A DNA stretch of 64,000 nt from Thysanoteuthis rhombus (taxonomy: Eukaryota; Mollusca; Cephalopoda; Oegopsida; Thysanoteuthidae). The notes below the pieces were generated by a model. The model was not told where the DNA came from, ran no database searches, and was given only the letters and a program-made list of their open reading frames with translations. Both the position numbers and the translations under genes were made by a program. The stretch is from positions 79,575,960-79,639,959 of the forward strand of contig OY735202.1 of assembly GCA_963457665.1 (NCBI GenBank), read 5' to 3'. Shown in pieces: positions 56,150 to 64,000 of this stretch (positions are counted from its first letter, which is position 1; every line of letters starts with the position of its first letter).

Positions 56150-56590
56150 CTCAATAAAAAACCGTCAGATGGCCAACGTATTTTGACAGCATGCATGGTA
56201 AGAGTGATCATTTAAAAAATTGGAAAAAAAACTAAGAAGTCACTTCTCCTGCCCTTTGTTGGGCAGTGGTTGCTAATAAATTTGAATAAAAAAACAAACA
56301 AAAAAAACAAAAAACAAGAAAGAAAACAATCGTGAACATCGCCGAAAACAAAAAGTGACCAATTTCGCGAAAGCTTACATTGCATATTGAACCCTTCAGT
56401 AAAAGTCTCTTCGGGAATTAATTTTTCAGGACATAATAAGAAGTGATTACTTAAATCCCCAGCAATCTTTCTCTATTTATGTGACCTGGGCACATGATAG
56501 AGAAATGGCCAGCCAGTCAGCCAAACCAACTAAAACACTGAAGAAACCTGTGCTGACAGTCTTTGTGACTTTAATGGTTGAAAGTTCCTA
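56150..56590 (-). repeat. Dispersed repeat A, copy 12 (minus strand, full length)
   Basis: Plus-strand order is reversed family order: AAACCGTCAGATGGCC, 'gcatgcatgg..agtgatcat', 'agtcacttctcctgccctttgttgggcagtgg', 'aacaaaaagtgaccaatttcg', then near the far end GGCCAGCCAGTCAGCCAAAC, 'actgaagaaacctgtgctgacagt'. An AAAC-rich insertion lies at 56285-56325. Confidence 0.8.
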
Positions 56591-57599
56591 CAGTGCATCT
56601 CAAATTATTTTGCAAATACGTTTTTCCCTTTAAATTCTACTACAGTGGAAGAATCTTAATATTTCATAGATAAAATCACTGTAAAAATACAGTTATACAC
56701 TATTACATATTGATTAAATCATCAAATTATTATTACATATTGATTATATAATTAAATAGCGTACAGAGAGATTCAAGGAAGTTCAAGCAAACTATAAAAA
56801 CTCGTACACATAAAATACTAAAGCCTCTAAATTAACAGCATGCACTTTTGAAACTAAAAACTCCGATATAAATCTAACCACTTCGTCTCCAACAATTCAA
56901 GCCGAAACTTCTCAATCATCTCGCTGATACTTAGTCGTACTGAACTTTACAACGTAGTCAGCACTTCATCTATCAGATCCAGCAAGGGGAGCTATAAAAT
57001 TTCAATGTAAACCAGGGAACCATTTTGACTGCTTCTGACTAACGCCAAGGTTCAACCAATTCGTCTCCAACAATTCAAGGTCTATCAAGAGTAGCTTGGT
57101 ACTTGTCAGTAAAACAGGCACCATTAGATTCAATTCTTTCTTTCTTTTTAGCCCATTCCAGACGTTTCATCTTTGGCTTTGCGTCGATCAACACCCCTCG
57201 AATATAGTTTTCCTGCTCAGGGCTGCTTTGTCTGACAATACGCTCAATTCAAGCCTGGTCTTGACTGCATCTGACGTTTTTCGTTAAGCACCAGGGTCTC
57301 TAACGTATTCCTTCACTGATTGACGATCCCCGTTGAGTTGTTTTGCTATTTCAAGGCTTGTACCGAACTTTTTCAAGGCCTGTGATGACAAAATTCACTG
57401 GTTGCCTAATAATTTTACGCTTTTAAAAAGGTAATAACAAAAATGACTTCCGTTGGTGGTCTATCGTGCAGAATATCTTCATTCTTACGGCGTTGGCACA
57501 GGTTAGTGTTGCCAAAGTTTATGCTAAATTGTTTTTCTCTATCTTACGGGAAACTAAATTTACTATAATTCATCTCTTTTGCATAATAATTAGACAAGC
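56591..57599. other. Gene-free stretch with a short direct duplication
   Basis: The phrase TCGTCTCCAACAATTCAAG occurs at 56884 and at 57061, in similar contexts about 177 bp apart, which suggests a decayed tandem duplication. No gene. Confidence 0.5.
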
Positions 57600-57728
57600 A
57601 CTGTAATAGTGAAACCCCAAAAGAGAGGAAAAGACGGAAAGAATAAGTGAAGCTTAAAAGAGTGAGAGAGAAAGATTAATTAGAGAGGGAGAGGCATAAA
57701 GGAAAGAGGTAGAGAAAGAGCTAAGCCA

Positions 57729-57773
<45 letters not shown>

Positions 57774-58166
57774 GGGGCAAAACAGAGAGATATTAAAAAG
57801 AGGAGAGGAGTAACAGGAAGAGAGTAGGGAACTGAATAAAAGAAAGAGAGAAAAACAGGGAAAAAAGAGAAATAGATAGGTAGAGAGAGATTGGAGGGAG
57901 GCAAAAAATGCAACCCAAAATACAAAAGAAAAAAAAACTTGAAGGAAAAAGGCAAAACAAAAATCAAGGCTCCTGAAAAGAAACCAAAAAAAGAAAGAAA
58001 GAAAAGGCTTTGGAGAAGTGGGAAGAGAAGGAAGGAGGTTGGTAGTGAGAGGGAAATAAGAAGAGATGCTAATGGAGGATGAGGCAAAAAGACAGAAGAG
58101 AAGGAAGTAAAAGAGTGATGAAGGAAAAAGAGCAACATGTATAGAGAGGAACAGAGAGATAGGTAG

Positions 58167-58215
<49 letters not shown>

Positions 58216-58555
58216 GAGAGAGGCAAAATTGACGGTGGGAGCAGAACTAGAGAGAGATATATAGAAAGAGGAAAAGAGAGGTAAGGAATGAGAGAGTAAC
58301 AGGAAGAGGGGAAATAGAGGGAGAAGCAGGAAGAGAGAGAAAAGTAGGGAAAGAAAGAGAGAAAGGGAAGAGGAGCAAAATATAGTGAGAGGAAAAGAAA
58401 GAACAAAGGGAAGGAAAATCGGAGAGGAATACGAAAAGTAAGAAGAAAGACCAAAATAGATAAAGGAAAAAAGAAATCGAAAAAAAACAAAAGAAAACAA
58501 CAAAAGAAAAAAATCCAGTCCCCCCTGAAAAAAGAGAAGTAAAAACAATGAAGAA
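57600..58555. repeat. 0.95-kb purine-rich tract (plus strand)
   Basis: Nearly all A/G on the plus strand, with GA runs at 57734-57770 and 58180-58222 and GATA units at 58158-58180. The 312-codon minus-strand frame is Phe/Leu/Ser/Pro/Tyr only, the expected translation of a polypyrimidine strand, and is rejected as a gene. Confidence 0.92.
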
Positions 58556-59569
58556 TCTGGAATGGAAAACTATTCGCCAGATATTGATTCATTCAGTCTT
58601 TGATTTTGCTTGGGTGATCGATACAACGTTAACATGATACGTTTTTGTGTGGAGGCCACCAACCTGACACCTCTTTTCCATTTGTATATCATGAAATTCT
58701 GATCATGTGGACCGACTGGATGAGTGAGATGAGTAGTCGAGTTTCTTCTTGTGAGCTGACATACTTATTTGCTGCTTGGGGAAGGGGGAAAGACGGATGC
58801 TATGGAAGAGGTGTAAACGATGTCTGCTTTAAGTAGGTGGAAAACCAAGACAGTCGTATTGTAGCCTTGCAGCTGCGTATTTAAAATGCTGCATCTTCAA
58901 AGCGGGTCAGAGTTAGATTAAGGTGGGGCAAATTACATTGGTACCTCTTGAACGCATAGACGAAAGTTCCTGCCGAAATATTCGGACGAAAAGTCGAAAA
59001 AAGAAGAGGGTTTGAGGGCCACTTGATTTTACAAACAAGGATGGTTTTGGCGCGTGCACGCATGTGAGTTTGTGTGTGCGTGTGCGCTCACGCACATCAC
59101 TCCCATATCGTTTCAGTACTATCTTATTGCACGCACTCTTTATTTTTGTCTCTATTCCCCTCTCTGTCCTTCTGTCTCCCTCTCTGTCACGCACTCTCAC
59201 ACACACACGCTAGGTTGTAATGAATGGAATATCCTTCATTGAATAGGAAGGTAAAGGATCATGCAAATAACTAAAAACGGTAAATTTTTGATCGAAATGT
59301 GACCTATTTGAGACAAAAACCCTTTGTTGACAACGTTTCACCATTGATAGTATGTTATCTCAACAAAATTATTCAGGTTTTGTGGTCACGAATTCAGTAA
59401 AAGCATGAATTATGACTTAAATACAATTTTTAGTATCTCTATCTGTTTGTCTGTTTATTTCTCTGTCTCTGTCAGTCTATCTGTCTGTCTGTCTCTCCCC
59501 CATCTCTCTCTCAACCAGCCAAGTGTGCTACAGATTCTCCTATGTTTAAGAATCTGTTTATGTGCCTAC
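58556..59569. other. Gene-free stretch
   Basis: No gene recognised. 59378-59418 carries the short repeat also found at 43495-43540. Short GT and CA runs occur near 59068 and 59200, and CTGT-rich DNA at 59440-59515. Confidence 0.45.
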
Positions 59570-59600
59570 GTGTGTGTATGCATGTGTGTGTGTGTGTGTA

Positions 59601-59642
<42 letters not shown>

Positions 59643-59895
59643 TTGGGGACACCTGGTCACATTTTTTGAGGTTATGACCTTGAAAAAATGCTTAAATACA
59701 CCACAAAGTACCATTTAAAAATCTCTAAAGTTGATCTGGGACCAACAATGTCCAAATCTTGTGCTGGTATTTTTTAGATTATTTTAGATTAAAAAAAACT
59801 TTTATAGTGACAATTCTGGATACAAGACGTACTTACAAAAAAATGAAACGATTTTGGATGATTTTTCTGATAATTAGTTCTGGTTCACAGTTGGG
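59570..59895 (+). repeat. Dispersed repeat C, copy 2, led by (TG)n
   Basis: TG tract about 59570-59641, then 'ggacacctggtcacattttttg', 'ccttgaaaaaatgcttaaatac', 'accatttaaaaatctc', TGGGACCAACAATGTCCAAA and TCTTGTGCTGGTATTTTT. Collinear with 39692-39985. Confidence 0.75.
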
Positions 59896-60144
59896 CTTCG
59901 ATGATTCCCCCAATGTGAAGTAGGGCTATTTCTTATCTATTTTCAACCATCCCATTCCCTCTAGCACTTATCTATTGAGCTATCTACGGATCCATGACCT
60001 AATTATCTAGATTTATGATTGCATATATCAATCAGAACTTCAAATTGCCTGTGTTTGCTTTAATAACGAAGCAATGTGTCGTTTTTGCTGTGTTACTATG
60101 AGAAACCTTTTAACAAACGCACAGAAATTGGAACATTGTACTGA

Positions 60145-60560
60145 GAGACCGTAAGCTAAAACTGTCAATATAGGTCAATTAGACTTCTTCAGGCTTCAAG
60201 TGGTTCTGCCAGGCTGGCTGACCGGCCATGTATGTGAGAGTCATGCGTACAGTCCGCATCAATGTAGCTAAAATTTGGACATTCACCCCTTAAATGTTTC
60301 TTTATTTTTGTTTTTTGTAGCTCCCTCAAATAAGCCTTTAGAAGTGTTTAATTTACTACATAAGATTATACTAATTTTATGTCCAGCAGCGCCTATGCCC
60401 GTTCTTGGTAAAATCGGACATTTTAGTGATCACTGCCCCCAAAATACGAGTGAGTAATTTATTCATTGATTCCCCCATTTTCCCAATTTTTTATTGATCA
60501 CCTTCAACATGATATCCTGTCGAAAGACGTTGATCACGAAGTATTTTCTAATGAGTGACT
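60145..60560 (+). repeat. Dispersed repeat A, copy 13
   Basis: GAGACCGTAAGCTAAAACTG, 'ttcttcaggcttcaagtggttctgccaggctggctgacc', GTCATGCGTACAGTCCGCAT, 'aaataagcctttagaagtg', TTTAGTGATCACTGCCCC, GAGTAATTTATTCATTGATT, 'tcaacatgatatcctgtcgaaagacgttgatcac' and the end 'aatgagtgactaaccagacctg'. Confidence 0.82.
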
Positions 60561-60859
60561 AACCAGACCTGTATAGATTATTGCTGTTGTTGCCGCTGGC
60601 TTCTCAATGATAATAATCTCCTTATTAGTTGGGCTAATAGGATTTTTCCTACGTATGAACCGTATTCGATAAAATCCGTTGCAACAACCACAACAAAACG
60701 ATGAGTCATGACAACTGTCCATAAAAATACGACTTGACCTTTCAGACTTGACCTTTTTGATCGGATTAGAGGCAGAATTAGGGCAATAACAAGTCTGTAC
60801 TGAAATGTTTGAAAAATCCCACGTAAAATCAATGGAATTATATAATAGAACAAGTGATG

Positions 60860-61230
60860 ATACAGATATGAGCAGAATGAGATAGATAGATAGATAGATA
60901 GATAGATATGCACAATGATAGATAAATAGATATGCACTTAAATAGATAGATAGATAGATTTATAAGAGCAGATTGAGTCAGATAGAAACAGACAGATCGA
61001 TAAGAGCAGATTGCAAAAGACAGGTATGAACAATCTGAGATAGATAGATAGAAAGGAAGATGGATAAATAAGACAAGTCTTTGATAGATAAATAGATAGA
61101 TAGATAGATATGAACAATCTGAGATAAGTTATCAGATAGATCGATGTGAGCAGTCTGCAATAGATAAATAGCTATGAACAAACCGAGATAGATAGATATG
61201 GACAAACTGAGATAGATTTATAGATTTAGG
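60860..61230. repeat. Degenerate GATA-based minisatellite
   Basis: About ten units of the form (GATA)n-TATGARCA.TCTGAGATA, 25-37 bp each, for example at 60870, 60907, 60965, 61000, 61025, 61109, 61145, 61171 and 61198. The GATA number varies and the linker carries substitutions. Confidence 0.8.
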
Positions 61231-61560
61231 ATCAGAGGGATCATAAGTAGAATTAGATCAAGCAACAGCAGCATTATAATCATCATCATCATCATCTCTT
61301 GTCGCACCGCTTTCGTATATCAGATATATCAATAAAAAGTCTACATTTGCAAAAAATGGTTATAGGAAATTCCCCATGAAATCTATCGAATCACATGCAG
61401 AACAAAAATGAGATAGAGATATACAAACAGACTAAGGTAGATAGATAGATACCCACGGAAAGAAATAACAGACTGATACTGATTGACGTAGAGTCAGACT
61501 TATAGATAGATAGATAGATAGATATCTAGATAGATAGATAGATAGATAGATAGATGAAGG
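61231..61560. repeat. CAT and GATA microsatellites in unique DNA
   Basis: (CAT)n 61281-61297, GATA 61437-61450, GATA with TATC at 61504-61556. Confidence 0.85.
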
Positions 61561-61821
61561 CAAATGAGAGTGACCGGATGAAATAACAGACTACCCGAGA
61601 AACAGCAGATGAAGTTTACCACTCAGTCTTTCAACGTCGAGAAATATTCCATGCTGTGGGAGGCAGATATTTTGACAGTGATAAACATAAGCAACTCTAT
61701 ATCTTATCATTATGCAACCAATTTATTTAAAAAATAATGCACAAAATATATGCGCAGTTTATCAGTTTTATTTTGTAACTTCTTTTTTGTGAACTTTAAA
61801 GAAAATGCCATTATATATGTA

Positions 61822-62368
61822 CAGAATGAGGCAGAAGTCGCTAAGGGAATCAAACAATCTTAACGATTTCTTTTTATCATTATTCTGTTTCTTCTCTTCT
61901 CTAATATATAAAGGAATCCTTGGGAATTAATAAAGAAAAGTTCACTCAAATAATAGAATTTTATTTTGAATACCTTCAATGGTAACCCGAGGAGAATATT
62001 TTCGTTATTTGCACATGCAGACATCGCCACCTGAATCCATGATTCGTCGCTTATTTGAGTGTTTTCGAGATTCAGGCCCCGTTAATGATCACCCACGAAC
62101 AGGTAGACTACGTTCAGTTGGAAATGCTGAAAACCGTATACGTGTGCAGAGGAGCAAATATCCTTCGAAATGTAACGCGGGGGTGGTATTGAAAGAGCAA
62201 TAATTTGTGAAGTTGAAGCAAGCATCTGAAAGAAACAAGTTTACGTATATTGACTAATTGGATTATCCTTGTTTATATATTTCATTTGTTAAAAACATTT
62301 TTTAAAAATCATTAAAACTGATAAGATATGAACGTTTTGAACCCCTTCGCGACTTTTGCATCACCCTG
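61822..62368 (+). mobile_element. Internally deleted mariner-like (Tc1/mariner/IS630) element with TIRs
   Basis: The left end CAGAATGAGGCAGAAGTCGC (61822) and the reverse complement of the right end CAGGGTGATGCAAAAGTCGC (from 62368) align over about 34 bp. Each end is flanked by TA (61820-61821 and 62369-62370), the target duplication expected for this superfamily. At 547 bp it is too short for a full transposase gene; it contains only an N-terminal DNA-binding frame. A non-autonomous deletion derivative. Confidence 0.88.
61979..62203 (+). pseudogene. Transposase N-terminal helix-turn-helix remnant
   Basis: This 74-codon frame reads PPESMIRRLFECFRDSGPVN then RTGRLRSV, the pattern of the N-terminal helix-turn-helix with a GRPRS-like linker found in mariner/IS630-type transposases. 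That region would bind the terminal repeats. The DDE/D catalytic domain is entirely absent between it and the right TIR. The ATG at 61979 lies about 160 bp inside the left TIR, a plausible natural start. No stop interrupts this part. Confidence 0.7.
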
Positions 62369-62370
62369 TA

Positions 62371-62723
62371 TAAGGCTGTTCTTCTGTTACATGATCGTCA
62401 CACTTATTCTTTACTTGTGAACACCCATGTAGGGGAAAAGTAGTGAATTCGTCCCAGTTGAAAAGTCCATGGTTAGAATGGTGGTTAGGAAATATTTTTT
62501 TATCAGCTAAGCCCCTACCCCTTAGTGGAAGAGTCCAGTGTTACAGACATCAAACCAAGAAAGTCAAACAGTTGATTATAATTGATTAAGAAAGTATTTA
62601 GTCAAGTTACAGGTAATAACCATAGCTGATATAAACCAACTGTCTATAAAAGCCTGGCTGCTGCAGGGTAATTTCGACAGCAACTTTTTTATCCCATACA
62701 TGATAAGTAAATTTCTTGTCTTG
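62371..62723. other. Gene-free stretch
   Basis: Nothing recognised. Confidence 0.45.
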
Positions 62724-62825
62724 TCAGATTAACTAAGTCGGTAAGTGATCCGGGTACCAATCACTTGATCATGATTTAAAATCACGGTAGGGAAATGTTA
62801 GTTTTGTGAATATCTTAGAATGAAA
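62724..62825 (+). mobile_element. tRNA-derived SINE head (family S, diverged)
   Basis: GATTAACTAAGTCGGTAAGT, CACTTGATCATGATTTAAAA and TCACGGTAGGGAAATG match the family head. The box A is diverged. Confidence 0.5.
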
Positions 62826-62864
62826 CAAGCCCTTGCGATTTCTAACATAACTTAGATATGCAAG

Positions 62865-63058
62865 ACCTATCAATTTAGCTCAGTCGGTAAGAGAGCTGCC
62901 CCCAGTCACTCAGTTGCGATTTCCAATCACTAGAGTGAAAATGTTTATTTAACAAATACTGAAGGGTTTACTTCCCTTAATTTGGTAATGTTCATTCTTA
63001 TTGTTAAGGTAGAAAAACAATGTCAGCTCTAGGCTTGGACTGGATTTTGACAATGTTT
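62865..63058 (+). mobile_element. tRNA-derived SINE (family S, head and body)
   Basis: Head TCAATTTAGCTCAGTCGGTA with AAGAGAGC, then 'cagttgcgatttccaatcac' in the box B position and AAAATGTTTATTT. Body: 'gaagggtttacttcccttaatttgg', 'ctaggcttggactggattttgac'. Most complete copy in the window; the body also occurs at 53545-53645. No tRNA acceptor stem. Confidence 0.7.
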
Positions 63059-63269
63059 ATACGATGAACTCTTTACAAGGTTAATCAAACCATCAAATAT
63101 TAACAGATGTTAATTTGAATGCAAACATTATCAACAAATCATATCATAAATCATAATTATTCTGTCTGATATCCATTCTTCTATAATATAAGTGTCCGCA
63201 AAAAGTGCAGATATGAGCTGTAGATAACACGACAGGATGTTTGTAGCAGTTACTTGAAATTCGGATTCT

Positions 63270-63360
63270 CGGTTGGCTGCCTAGCTCAGTCAGTGGAGTG
63301 ACATTATGTTAAGATGGTTTCTTTGGTTTGACGCTGGTCTGATCCCTACAGCAGCCCATT
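63270..63360 (+). mobile_element. tRNA-derived SINE head (another family)
   Basis: GGCTGCCTAGCTCAGTCAGT followed by GGAG (box A) and GGTTTGACGCTGGTCTGATC in the box B position. It resembles family S in box A only. Confidence 0.5.
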
Positions 63361-63653
63361 CTTTCATTGTTCACGCCGCCTATGTCGATCGTATAAAAGC
63401 ATGAATGTCTGTTCAAAAAAAAAAAAAAATTCCCGATAAAAAAGACTTTATAATAATCCACGAATGCTAATCCTTTAACCACTTCGCGCCAAGTATATTT
63501 CTGACGTTATACATCCTGTGCCGAGTTTTTCTCATAAAAGTCTTTATAGAAAGCATTCGTTGCATGTTCAAAACGGTTTTATTACCATACCAATCAACTG
63601 ATATGTAAAACAGAATATGCAATCAATGTAATATATATATATAGATGCATAAA

Positions 63654-63903
63654 AGTGATTATTGACAATATGGAAATGAAAAGATTGAGAAAAAATACTA
63701 GTTACGTGGTAGAATTTTTATTTTCAAGTTAAGTGCCTGATGCATTTGATTTGTACCCGAATATCTTTTTTTCTCTTTCCATTCAGCCTTTGAAGAAGTT
63801 TACATACGAACGAAATGCATGTGGCACTTATCTTAATAAAAATTCTGCGATGTAACTACTAGTTTTTTTCAATCTTTTTATTTACATATTGTCAATCATT
63901 ACT
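63654..63903. mobile_element. 250-bp inverted repeat with a Penelope-type, hammerhead-like loop
   Basis: The left arm (63654-63746) and the reverse complement of 63811-63903 align over about 93 bp with roughly one difference in five: ATTGACAATATG, AAAAGATTGA, TAGTTAC, AGAATTTTTATT, AAGTGCC and ATGCATTT. The loop holds TTGAAGA (63790-63796), a GTTT/GAAC hairpin (63798-63801 with 63808-63811 approximately) and CGAAATGCATG. This layout recalls hammerhead cores and Penelope 3' ends. No protein. Function not known. Confidence 0.7.
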
Positions 63904-64000
63904 ACCATCTTGTAGGTTTTTTTTACATTCATGTAGAAATGTATATAAAATGTATATAAGAAGAAAATAGAATAACACACTATCATAAGACGAGTTATTT

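Noticed and set aside
57654..58592. 312-codon minus-strand open frame
   Set aside because: Composition is almost only Phe, Leu, Ser, Pro and Tyr, the direct result of a polypyrimidine strand; no domain and no second line of evidence.
60860..61230. CRISPR-like array
   Set aside because: Units are degenerate with variable GATA runs and no constant repeat with unique spacers; this is eukaryotic DNA.
62865..62950. Functional tRNA gene
   Set aside because: D-arm and box A are good but there is no acceptor stem or proper T arm, and the head is followed by a repeated SINE body.

Overview
The window looks like gene-poor, AT-rich, repeat-saturated DNA from an animal nuclear genome. The best guess is a cephalopod mollusc (octopus-like). 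The reasons are very long (TA)n and (CA)n microsatellites roughly every 1-3 kb, decayed RTE-type LINEs, a Penelope-like element, tRNA-derived SINE heads, and 5S rRNA-like inserts whose best remembered match is a molluscan type. Animal origin is fairly secure; the cephalopod assignment is an inference that a similarity search should test. I found no intact host protein gene, no intact tRNA or rRNA gene, no operon and no CRISPR array. Nearly all long open frames are translations of microsatellites or polypurine tracts.

Layout. 1-2160: unique AT-rich DNA, one piece of dispersed repeat A, and microsatellites. 2161-4672: a nearly full-length but broken Penelope-like retroelement (reverse transcriptase plus GIY-YIG endonuclease) with two hammerhead-ribozyme-like folds near its 3' end. 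4880-12430: RTE LINE remnants (the best copy at 7590-9935), a hairpin MITE with a telomere-like loop (9940-10316) and a hAT-like inverted-repeat element. 13140-21330: repeat B, a TIR element with internal modules (16279-16697), copies of repeat A, a SINE, repeat D and a 5S-like sequence. 21590-35190: LINE tails, RTE fragments in alternating orientation (31425-32165), more A, B and D copies, and polypurine and polypyrimidine tracts. 35190-49660: a GTCGACGAAAC minisatellite, a fragment of an unnamed transposon-like protein family, a second 5S-like copy, and two RTE copies (43955-45760 minus, 48710-49655 plus). 49660-64000: A copies, long GA tracts, a GATA-based minisatellite, a deleted mariner-like element with clear TIRs and TA target site, a SINE cluster, and a 250-bp inverted repeat whose loop carries a hammerhead-like core.

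No genes act together here. The only shared process visible is mobilisation: LINE, PLE and DNA-transposon remnants are the sources, and SINEs and MITEs are the likely passengers. The most interesting items are the ribozyme-like motifs at three Penelope-type 3' ends (one inside a long palindrome), the paired 5S-like inserts, several undescribed TIR families, and repeat families that carry a microsatellite seed at a fixed position.
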